From assembly GCA_964628215.1 (NCBI GenBank), contig CAZVNF010000043.1:1-24046 (forward strand): DNA of 24,046 bases, given 5' to 3'. Positions within the stretch are counted from its first letter, which is position 1. The number at the start of each line of letters is the position of its first letter. Of the stretch, positions 9,077 to 16,471 are shown piece by piece. The position numbers and the translations under genes are program-made. The notes beneath the pieces were generated by a model, which searched no databases, was not told the DNA's origin, and saw only the letters and a program-made list of their open reading frames with translations. The stretch is from CAIVAT01 sp964628215 (GTDB lineage Bacteria > Bacteroidota > Bacteroidia > Bacteroidales > FEN-979).

Positions 9077-12000
9077 ATGTTTTATCATTTCATTAGAAAT
9101 ATTTTTTTTCTACTTATATTATTTGTTCCCCTGGGACAAATATTCGCCCAAAGTGCCACCTGCGAGGGAGCTCTGCCATTTTGCGGAAGTGATATTTTAC
9201 AGTTCAATGCCGGCGTTTGCGACAAGCCTCCTCCCCAAAATTGTGAGGCAGAGGTTGGTCCATGTTATGATGAAGACCCTCCTTGTAGCAGCCCTGTTTG
9301 TCCATGCCTCAATACAACCCCTAATCCAGCCTGGTACTACATGCAGATTGGACAACCCGGGAATATTACAATCACCATTTCCAATACGGCAAATCATGAT
9401 ATTGATTTCAGCTGCTGGGGGCCGTTGACTTCTCCTACCGGTGCATGCCAGTCGGGTCTTACCTGCGATAAAGTAGTTTCTTGCAGTTATTCAGGTGCTG
9501 CAACCGAAACGTGTATTATCCCCAATGGACTCGCCAACGAGTTTTACATGCTGATCATTACAAATTACAATAATGCACCCACGAAAATTCAATTTTCACA
9601 AACCAATTTTGGTCAGCCCGGGGCAGGCACAACCAATTGCGACATGGTGTTTGATTGTTCGGTCCTTTCTCTCCTGCCAGTGCCCACTGTCTGTAACCCG
9701 ACAACCAACACATACGATATAAACGGCACCATTGAATTTACCAATCCGCCAACAACCGGGTCTCTGATCATAAAGGACGCCACTGCAGTTCCCCCTGTCA
9801 TTGTCAGTATTCCGGCCAACCCGAATGCACCCTATTTTACCAGCCCTTTACCCTATACCCTCACCGGGATCCCCTGCGATGATCTCGACCACACCATCGA
9901 AGCTACATTTAGTGAAGCCACCAATCCCTGTTCATTTTCTGCTACATACCATGCGCCAGCTTCAGTTTGTCCGATCGCCACGATCACCGGGGGTGGATTA
10001 ATCTGCGATAATGGCCAGCAAACAACAGTTCATATCAGCGTCATAGGTTCGCCGCCTCCCTATACATATAGTTATGCCATCAACGGGACATCCCAGGGGA
10101 TGATGAATACCAACAACTCAACTATCGACATTATCACCTCAACACCAGGAACGTACACCATAACCCACGTGTCCAATGCATCCTGTACCGGTATCTGGTC
10201 AGGGTCTGCCGAGGTCACCCTGCTGCCCCTGCCCCTGCCACCTGTTCCTGAATCAACCCCTTTCTTTCATTGTGGCGCAGGATCAGTTACATTGAATGCC
10301 GTTCCTGCTGCGAACATCAATTTGGAATGGTATGATGTTCCTGCCGGAGGAACTTCCCTTGGATCGGGAAATTCATTTACCACGCCCGTTATTTCAAACA
10401 CCACCACCTTTTATGCGCAGGCAGTGGACATCACGGTTTCCGGCGGATGCCCAAACCCTGCAAGAACTCCGTTCATTGCGGAAATCAGACCGATTCCTTC
10501 CGTTGCAAATGCGATCACCACCGAAGCGATTTGTTCAGGCACTTCACCAACACTCAACCTGGCTTCAACGCCTGATCTGGCTTCGTTTTCCTGGACTGCA
10601 GCGAATCCTGACGGGCAGGTTAACGGATTCACCTCGCCCGGTGCCGGAAATCTGACCAGTGAAGTACTGAGTCTCAATCCAAATGTTTTTGTGCCGGGAT
10701 TGGTTACCTATACTATTACCCCCATCCTGGCTTCCTGTGCAGGAAACACAACTGATTTTTCAATTACCGTTAATCCGCTTCCCACGGTTAACCCCATGCA
10801 GAATGAAGTGTATTGTTCCAATATTCAAACACCCGCCATTTCTTTTTCGGGAGATGTTGCGAATACTGTTTTTACCTGGACAAACGACAATCCCGCTATC
10901 GGACTTGCCTCCGGTGGTACTGGAATTCTACCTGTGTTTCTGACCACCAACACCACCTTATCTCCCATTACCGGAACCATCACGGTTACACCTGTCTTTA
11001 CCAACCAGGGAATTACCTGTACCGGAACTTCCGCAACATTTACGATTACCGTTAACCCGATACCCACAATCTATCCCATAACCGGTCAGGCCTTTTGCCA
11101 TGCATCGCAAACCACCTCATTTTCATTTTCCGGAGATATTGCAAACACAGATTTCAACTGGACCAACGACAATATCAGCATCGGACTTGCGACCACGGGC
11201 ACCGGGACTATTCCAGCCTTTCAGGCGCTCAACATCACCAATGCCCCTGTACCTGCAAACATTACGGTAACACCCCTTTTTACCAACATGGGAAACACCT
11301 GTTCCGGCCCCTCCACCATTTTCACCATCAAGGTAAATCCCAACCCGGGAGTGGTGTTTCCATTGATTCCACCCTATGCTCAAAATGTATGTTCAGGTTC
11401 AAATTCTATGGTTCCCATACTTCTGGGGACCAATGTAGTTTCTCCTGTAGTTTCATATTCATGGAGTGCAACCGCATTTGATGATCTCGGGTCTCAAACA
11501 TCAGCCATCGGTGGGTTTACCTCCCCACATTCAGGACCTGCTATCCCCGGCGAAAATATTTTCAGCTCGTTGCTGACCCCTGGATATGTTGACTACCAGG
11601 TACAGGCCACCCTTACTGCCAATGGCATCGGATGCCCCGGGCCACCCGCAACTTACCGTATCAATGTAAATCCCAGCCCTACAGCCTCGCCCTCCCTGGC
11701 AAGCCAGAACATCTGTTCTTCCGGATCAAGTCAGCCAATTGTATTATCATCGAATGTGCCTGCAACCTTTAATTGGACAGCTATTCAGGTAGTGGGTGTC
11801 AGTGGTGCAATCCCTTCAGGTACTGATCCTTCCATACCGGCACAGCTGCTTCAAACCACCACCGGAACCCAGGGGTTTGTTAAATATGAAATTACCCCGA
11901 TTTATACCGGAGGAGGCAATTTTACCTGTCCCGGGGGTCATGCATTTTCAACGATCAATGTAAATCCCTTGCCAGGCATACCTTTGATAACCGGAGGATC

Positions 12001-13651
12001 CGGTTTTGGAGGAGGAAATATCGAATGTGAAAACCGACCAAATGTTGGCTACTCTGTACCTCTTGTTAGCGGGCATAGTTATTCCTGGACCGTTTCAGGG
12101 GGAACCTTCGCCGGCACCTCTGCCTCAAATTCTGTCATAGTAGACTGGGGTGCTTCAAACCCGACTGCATCGTTGCAGGTTATTGAAACTGATCAGAACT
12201 TTACAACGGGATGCTCCTCCACATCCCCGTTTTATTATGTCAATCTCACGCCACGGCCTGTTCCAACAATAGCTTCGGTTCATTCGAACGGAATTTGCCT
12301 CGGGCAAACCGGGAAATACACCACGCAAGCAGGAAACACAAATTATGCGTGGACTGTTCCACCGGATGGCCAGGTAATATCCGGCAGCGGTACGAATGAA
12401 ATTCTTATCAGATGGTTGGTATCCGGTACCAGGACCATCTCGGTAAACTACCGCAATTCGTACGACTGTGAAGGATTTCCCCCTGGTGGATCCATCACCT
12501 TTCCGGTTTATCCATTACCAGACGTCAACATTTCCGGGACAGCAACTGCGCCTGTTTGCCAGGATTATCCCCAGGCATATCCATATTCAACACAAATCAT
12601 CGATCCGACGGCGGTGTATAGCTGGTCAATTCCATCGGGCACAGGGGATATTTCTCCCAATTCCTCTGGCAATCCCATCAACGTTACCTGGCACTCTGCC
12701 GGAATTGCCCAGTTGAAAGTAGTGGCCACCTCCGCTATGGGTTGTGTTGATTCCCAGGTAATTCCTGTAACTATCAAGGCGAAGCCAGCCGTTTCATTTT
12801 CGTCCTGTTTTGACCAGACCACCATTCTCAATGCCAAACCCATCAGGTTGAAGGGCGGGCTTCCCGGTGGTAGCCAGGGACTCTATTATATCGGTCAACC
12901 CCTGGTTAATCCTGTCACCTCTTTCACACCTTCTTCGCTGGGGGTTCATAATGTCTTTTTTTCATATACCAATTCTGAGGGGTGTATCAATACCAGTAAC
13001 CCTGTATCCATCACCGTGTTGGATCCTTCCTCGTTCTTCACAGGATGTCCGGGGATGCTCACGGACAGGCGCGAATCCCCACCCACCCTATACCATACCG
13101 TTTGGATCGGATCACAATGCTGGATGCAGGAAAACCTCCGGTATTCCAGGGCTGAAACATCCTATACCAGCACTCCTTTTACAACACCTCAGAGCGACAA
13201 TTGCAAATTCGAGCGGTACTGTATTCTCCCCGGCGATCCCGATTGCTCAGTTTACGGGGGATTTTACCAATGGGATGAACTCATGCAATACGACGGGGCC
13301 GACCGGGCGCAGGGGTTCTGCCCACCGGGATGGCATATTCCGAATGAACTCGAATGGGAGAACATGATCAGCAGCGTGTCGGGCGGAACCGGAAGCGGTA
13401 TTGCAGGATCATTTTTAAAAAGTCAGAACGCAAGCAGCATCTTCAAAGGAACCCTTGCCGGCATTTTCTATTTAAATCAGATACAATCGTTTACAAATCC
13501 ATCCATGCAGGCATCATTCTACTGGACCTCTACATACGACATCAATACCAAACAAGCAGTGGCAAGGGGGTTGAACACATTTACACCCAGTGTTTCACGG
13601 TATGAGAGTTCCAAAGCAAATGCACTGCCTGTGAGGTGTGTCAAAGACTAA
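9077..13651 (+). CDS. FISUMP-C: secreted PKD/Ig-like multidomain surface protein (1524 aa) with C-terminal FISUMP domain
   Basis: The ATG at 9077 gives a signal peptide (residues 1-24, cleavage likely at IFA|Q). Next is a Cys-rich N-terminal domain (about 25-205) with PAWYYMQIGQPGNI and DIDFSCWGP, of a type often seen at the N terminus of Bacteroidetes gliding/CHU_C-type secreted proteins. A region up to about 387 is followed by an Ig-like module resembling the CHU_C-associated Ig_7 family (about 388-475, LEWYDVPAGGTSLGSG). Then come PKD-like modules including two units of exactly 94 aa (nt 10781-11344), the KPIRLKGGLPGG linker (from about 1232) and FISUMP (about 1321-1524) with WIGSQCWMQ, DNCKFERYC, GFCPPGWHIP and VRCVKD. 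Residues about 653-1524 are collinear with FISUMP-A. The stop is 6 nt before the response regulator start. No T9SS C-terminal domain. Surface structure or adhesion is inference. Confidence 0.93.
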   Translation: MFYHFIRNIFFLLILFVPLGQIFAQSATCEGALPFCGSDILQFNAGVCDKPPPQNCEAEVGPCYDEDPPCSSPVCPCLNTTPNPAWYYMQIGQPGNITITISNTANHDIDFSCWGPLTSPTGACQSGLTCDKVVSCSYSGAATETCIIPNGLANEFYMLIITNYNNAPTKIQFSQTNFGQPGAGTTNCDMVFDCSVLSLLPVPTVCNPTTNTYDINGTIEFTNPPTTGSLIIKDATAVPPVIVSIPANPNAPYFTSPLPYTLTGIPCDDLDHTIEATFSEATNPCSFSATYHAPASVCPIATITGGGLICDNGQQTTVHISVIGSPPPYTYSYAINGTSQGMMNTNNSTIDIITSTPGTYTITHVSNASCTGIWSGSAEVTLLPLPLPPVPESTPFFHCGAGSVTLNAVPAANINLEWYDVPAGGTSLGSGNSFTTPVISNTTTFYAQAVDITVSGGCPNPARTPFIAEIRPIPSVANAITTEAICSGTSPTLNLASTPDLASFSWTAANPDGQVNGFTSPGAGNLTSEVLSLNPNVFVPGLVTYTITPILASCAGNTTDFSITVNPLPTVNPMQNEVYCSNIQTPAISFSGDVANTVFTWTNDNPAIGLASGGTGILPVFLTTNTTLSPITGTITVTPVFTNQGITCTGTSATFTITVNPIPTIYPITGQAFCHASQTTSFSFSGDIANTDFNWTNDNISIGLATTGTGTIPAFQALNITNAPVPANITVTPLFTNMGNTCSGPSTIFTIKVNPNPGVVFPLIPPYAQNVCSGSNSMVPILLGTNVVSPVVSYSWSATAFDDLGSQTSAIGGFTSPHSGPAIPGENIFSSLLTPGYVDYQVQATLTANGIGCPGPPATYRINVNPSPTASPSLASQNICSSGSSQPIVLSSNVPATFNWTAIQVVGVSGAIPSGTDPSIPAQLLQTTTGTQGFVKYEITPIYTGGGNFTCPGGHAFSTINVNPLPGIPLITGGSGFGGGNIECENRPNVGYSVPLVSGHSYSWTVSGGTFAGTSASNSVIVDWGASNPTASLQVIETDQNFTTGCSSTSPFYYVNLTPRPVPTIASVHSNGICLGQTGKYTTQAGNTNYAWTVPPDGQVISGSGTNEILIRWLVSGTRTISVNYRNSYDCEGFPPGGSITFPVYPLPDVNISGTATAPVCQDYPQAYPYSTQIIDPTAVYSWSIPSGTGDISPNSSGNPINVTWHSAGIAQLKVVATSAMGCVDSQVIPVTIKAKPAVSFSSCFDQTTILNAKPIRLKGGLPGGSQGLYYIGQPLVNPVTSFTPSSLGVHNVFFSYTNSEGCINTSNPVSITVLDPSSFFTGCPGMLTDRRESPPTLYHTVWIGSQCWMQENLRYSRAETSYTSTPFTTPQSDNCKFERYCILPGDPDCSVYGGFYQWDELMQYDGADRAQGFCPPGWHIPNELEWENMISSVSGGTGSGIAGSFLKSQNASSIFKGTLAGIFYLNQIQSFTNPSMQASFYWTSTYDINTKQAVARGLNTFTPSVSRYESSKANALPVRCVKD
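10781..11344 (+). repeat. Two tandem 282-nt (94 aa) PKD-like modules within FISUMP-C
   Basis: Module boundaries, taken at the second Pro of VNPxP, lie at 10781, 11063 and 11345, giving two units of exactly 282 nt. Both encode FSGD[VI]ANT.F.WTND[ND], IGLA and ITVTP.FTN. FISUMP-A has one equivalent complete unit, with boundaries at 35 and 317, again exactly 282 nt. These units differ in sequence from the nine in FISUMP-B but have the same length and the same VNPxP junction. Confidence 0.85.
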
Positions 13652-13657
13652 ATTATT

Positions 13658-14335
13658 ATGAAAATCCTCCTGATAGAAGACGAAAAAGAGTTATCGTACG
13701 CTATCACTGAGTACCTGCAGAATGAAAACTACCTGTGTGAGGCAGTATTCAATTTTGAACATGCGGTCGAAAAAATCAACCTTTACCAATACGACTGTAT
13801 CATAGTAGACATCACCCTCCCTGATGGAAGTGGCCTCAATGTGATCAGGGCATTAAAAGAAAACAAGTCTGAAACCGGGATCATCATTATTTCTGCCAGG
13901 AATTCGCTCGATGACAAAGTCACCGGGTTGGAAATCGGCGCTGATGATTATCTGACTAAACCTTTTCATCTTCCCGAACTCAACGCAAGAATCAAATCGA
14001 TCATCCGCCGCAGGAGTTTTAGCGGGGTTAATGAAATCGTATTCAACGAGCTTCGGGTGTTTCCGGAAAAAATGGAAGTAACCGTTTCAGGCGAATCCCT
14101 TAACCTCACAAAAAAGGAGTACGACCTGCTGGTTTTCTTTCTTTCCAATAAAGACCGCATCCTTACCCGCGAAGCCATAGCCGAGCATTTGTGGGGGGAT
14201 GAAATGGATATGGCCGATTCATTCGACTTTATTTATACCCATATTAAAAATCTTCGAAAAAAAATCATGGAAAAAGGAGGTGAAGATTATATCAAAACAA
14301 TTTATGCCATGGGATATAAATTCACTGACCAATGA
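13658..14335 (+). CDS. OmpR/PhoB-family response regulator
   Basis: A 225-aa cytoplasmic DNA-binding response regulator. The receiver domain (residues 1-118) has the acidic pocket E7-D8, the phospho-acceptor D51 in VDITLPDGSG, S79 as the switch Ser/Thr position and K101 in TKPF. The C-terminal winged helix (about 125-225) has LTKKEYDLLVFF, LTREAIAEHLWG and the typical end GYKF. All expected residues are present. The start ATG is 6 nt after the FISUMP-C stop, and the stop overlaps the kinase start in ATGA, so translational coupling with the kinase is likely. The targets are not visible. Neighbouring FISUMP genes and the two PepSY-like genes are the obvious candidates, by position only. Confidence 0.96.
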   Translation: MKILLIEDEKELSYAITEYLQNENYLCEAVFNFEHAVEKINLYQYDCIIVDITLPDGSGLNVIRALKENKSETGIIIISARNSLDDKVTGLEIGADDYLTKPFHLPELNARIKSIIRRRSFSGVNEIVFNELRVFPEKMEVTVSGESLNLTKKEYDLLVFFLSNKDRILTREAIAEHLWGDEMDMADSFDFIYTHIKNLRKKIMEKGGEDYIKTIYAMGYKFTDQ

Positions 14336-15597
14336 AATTGCTTACCCGTACCTCCTTATCCTATATTTTCATATCTGTTGTGGTATTTATCATCATCGGC
14401 CTGATTTTTTTTAATCTTCTGCATCATATAATCAAGCGCCAGGTTGATGAGACCCTGAATGAAGAGAAGCTTCTCATTGAACAAACCATCAATTTTTCTG
14501 ACAGCGTGCCCGATTTCAGGCTGGTGTTCGGGCATATGATTGATGTCACCATCCTGAATGATCCACAAAAATCTTCAGGTTATATCCACGATACACTCAT
14601 GTATGACAGTGAACTTGGGGCATTTGCCTCTTTCAGGCACCTGTTTGCAGAAAGCACCTCGGTGCGGCAAAAAGGGTATATCGTCAATATTTACAAACCA
14701 TTACGGGAATCAGAAAAGCTGATCGCAGAAATTCTCATTTCAATGGCACTGGTTTTTCTCAGTTTGCTTCTCCTGCTGGTTCTTGTCAATTATATCACAG
14801 CCCGGCGGGTATGGATCCCGTTCTACCGGATGCTGGAGAACCTCAGCAAATATGAAGTCAACCTGCCTATTCCACTCGAACTCGTTGAAACAGACATTTA
14901 TGAGTTCAAACTACTGAACCACACCCTGGAGAAGATGTCGAAAAAAATCAGGCTGGATTTCATTAACCTTAAAGAATTTAATGAAAATGCGGCACATGAA
15001 CTTCAAACACCCCTTGCGATTATCAAATCAAAACTTGAACTGCTAATTCAGCGGGAAAACCTGGATGAAAAACAACTTCAGTTGATAAGTACTGTTTTTG
15101 AGGCTACTACGCGCATGTCGAAATTAAACCAGGGGTTATTACTGATCTCCAAAATAGAAAACAACCAGTTTATTCATACGGAACTGATCAGTGTGCCACA
15201 ACTCCTGGACAAAACTATTGAACACTTCGAAGAAATGATCGGGCACAGGCATATTTCTGTCACAAAAAGTTATCATCATCAGGCCAAGCTGAAGGCAAAC
15301 CCTGTTCTTGCAGAGATTTTCATCACCAACCTGGTTTCGAATGCAATCAGGCATAACATCCTCAATGGACACATCGATATAACCATAAACCAGGATTCAT
15401 TTACAATCTCCAACACCGGGCAAATATTGAAGACTGATCCTCAAAACCTGTTTGAGCGATTCAGAAAATCAGAAAACAATCCGGATTCAGTTGGTCTTGG
15501 ACTCTCTATCGTGCAAAAAATCGCGGACCTAAACCAAATGAAGATTGAATATCTTCATCAGGAGGGGATTCATACCCTGAAAATATCCTTCAGCTAA
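14332..15597 (+). CDS. Sensor histidine kinase, inner-membrane, partner of the upstream regulator
   Basis: A 421-aa protein with two transmembrane segments (about residues 10-32 and 133-155) flanking a periplasmic sensor region of about 100 aa that I cannot assign. The HisKA H-box is FNENAAHELQTPL with H222. The HATPase_c domain has the N-box around N337 (ITNLVSNAIRHN), an F-box (LFERFRKSE) and the G2 box GLGLS starting at G388. The family autophosphorylates on the His and passes the phosphate to the partner regulator, here D51 of the gene overlapping it by 4 nt. I do not see a clear HAMP signature after TM2, although the residues between TM2 and the H-box are long enough for a divergent one. 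The signal sensed is unknown; the PepSY-like genes downstream hint at an envelope or metal signal. Confidence 0.95.
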   Translation: MKLLTRTSLSYIFISVVVFIIIGLIFFNLLHHIIKRQVDETLNEEKLLIEQTINFSDSVPDFRLVFGHMIDVTILNDPQKSSGYIHDTLMYDSELGAFASFRHLFAESTSVRQKGYIVNIYKPLRESEKLIAEILISMALVFLSLLLLLVLVNYITARRVWIPFYRMLENLSKYEVNLPIPLELVETDIYEFKLLNHTLEKMSKKIRLDFINLKEFNENAAHELQTPLAIIKSKLELLIQRENLDEKQLQLISTVFEATTRMSKLNQGLLLISKIENNQFIHTELISVPQLLDKTIEHFEEMIGHRHISVTKSYHHQAKLKANPVLAEIFITNLVSNAIRHNILNGHIDITINQDSFTISNTGQILKTDPQNLFERFRKSENNPDSVGLGLSIVQKIADLNQMKIEYLHQEGIHTLKISFS

Positions 15598-15631
15598 ACC
15601 ATCTCTTCAAAATTCCAACAGAATCTCGCCT

Positions 15632-15640
15632 CAAATTTGC
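15632..15640 (+). promoter_or_regulatory. Weak candidate promoter (-7-like CAAATTTGC) before the PepSY-like genes
   Basis: The 76-nt gap between the kinase and the first PepSY-like gene contains a sequence one base away from TAnnTTTG. No good -33 element is seen. A separate transcript for the small secreted proteins is possible, but read-through from the kinase is equally likely. Confidence 0.2.
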
Positions 15641-15673
15641 ACGATTATTTTTTACTGTAGTCAAATCACAATT

Positions 15674-15973
15674 ATGAAAAAAGTTTTGCTGTTAATTATA
15701 TTCGGGTTTTTCACTTCGTTCCTATTCGCTCAGACCAAAACCGAGTTGCAGGCTGAAGAGTTGCAAAAACCGGTTTTAGATTATATTTCCAAAAATTTCC
15801 AGGGCTATTCCATTGACAAAGTTTTCAAAGTAGATGCCAAAGGGGTGATCACCTACGATGTATGTGTTAACAAGGATAAAACACATGAGAAACTTTTCTT
15901 TGATAAAGACGGGAAATTTCTGCGAAAGGAATCTTGTTCACTGGAGTGCTGCCAGGGAACGATGAAAAAATAA
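15674..15973 (+). CDS. Small secreted PepSY-like protein with Cys-rich C terminus
   Basis: A 99-aa protein with a Sec signal peptide (residues 1-19, FFTSFLFA|Q). The mature part looks like the Bacteroidetes PepSY-like (DUF2874, beta-lactamase-inhibitor-like) fold: an alpha helix (ELQKPVLDYISKNF) followed by strands VFKVDAKGVITYDVCV and LFFDKDGKFL. It is a paralogue of the next gene; the two share V[DK]..GV..Y and FDKDGKF. It has four cysteines, C64 and a terminal C88/C92/C93 cluster (CSLECC), absent from its paralogue, which could bind metal or form disulfides. Family members are usually found beside two-component systems in Bacteroidetes; no biochemical function is firmly known. Likely periplasmic. 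Confidence 0.85.
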   Translation: MKKVLLLIIFGFFTSFLFAQTKTELQAEELQKPVLDYISKNFQGYSIDKVFKVDAKGVITYDVCVNKDKTHEKLFFDKDGKFLRKESCSLECCQGTMKK

Positions 15974-16023
15974 ATTATCACTACCAATCAATCTTCATTT
16001 TTTTTAACTTTAAAAAAAACATC

Positions 16024-16395
16024 ATGAAAAAAATCATGTTATTAATGATTGCCGCACTTTTTACAACCGGCGTTTTTGCTCAGAATCCAAAAGTTACCGA
16101 AATCAAATCCAGCCAGTTACCAAAGGAGGCCACTAAATGGATCACCGAAAATATCTCGGGAGGATCCATTACCAGGGCCGGAAAAGTTGATGAGAACGGC
16201 GTAACTTCCTATGCTGCTGTTGTTGAACTTAAAGGGCAAAAACACGCCTATCTCTTTGATAAAGACGGAAAATTCACCGGTAAAGGCGACCACCTGTTTA
16301 AATCGGGTGCCGCAGCCAAACCAGCTGTTGCCAATCCGACTGCAAAACCTGCCACTAAGGCACCAGCGACAGACGCCGCCACTCCAAAAAAATAG
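16024..16395 (+). CDS. Small secreted PepSY-like protein with Ala/Pro/Thr/Lys-rich tail
   Basis: I chose the ATG at 16024 (MKKIMLLMIAALFTTGVFA|Q) because it gives a standard signal peptide and 123 aa. The frame is open further upstream to 15934, but that would overlap the preceding gene and bury the signal peptide. The mature PepSY-like domain (about residues 20-90) is paralogous to the preceding protein (GKVDENGVTSYAAVV, YLFDKDGKF). The C-terminal 30 residues are a low-complexity Ala/Pro/Thr/Lys stretch, probably a flexible or surface-exposed tail. It contains no Cys, unlike its neighbour. The gap to the upstream gene is 50 nt and T-rich. It ends just before a strong terminator, so it is probably last in its transcript. 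Confidence 0.85.
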   Translation: MKKIMLLMIAALFTTGVFAQNPKVTEIKSSQLPKEATKWITENISGGSITRAGKVDENGVTSYAAVVELKGQKHAYLFDKDGKFTGKGDHLFKSGAAAKPAVANPTAKPATKAPATDAATPKK

Positions 16396-16412
16396 CACAC
16401 AACATTTCACAG

Positions 16413-16446
16413 AAAAGGCTGCCTTATAATCACCAGGCAGCCTTTT
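16413..16446. terminator. Bidirectional intrinsic terminator between PepSY-like gene and ftcD
   Basis: A perfect 12-bp inverted repeat (AAAAGGCTGCCT at 16413-16424, AGGCAGCCTTTT at 16435-16446) with a 10-nt loop, followed by TCTTTTT on the + strand and, on the minus strand, preceded by the A-rich arm. It lies between two convergent genes and can end transcription from both sides. Confidence 0.88.
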
Positions 16447-16471
16447 CTTTTTGGGCGGTTAACAGCAGAAA

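Noticed and set aside
13037..13651. Diversity-generating retroelement target (C-type-lectin-like C-terminal domain)
   Set aside because: FISUMP-like domains can resemble such targets, but no reverse transcriptase or template repeat is seen, and differences between the three copies are spread out and not confined to adenine-derived positions.
15934..16023. Longer N terminus for the second PepSY-like gene
   Set aside because: It overlaps the previous coding sequence; the ATG at 16024 gives a clean signal peptide.
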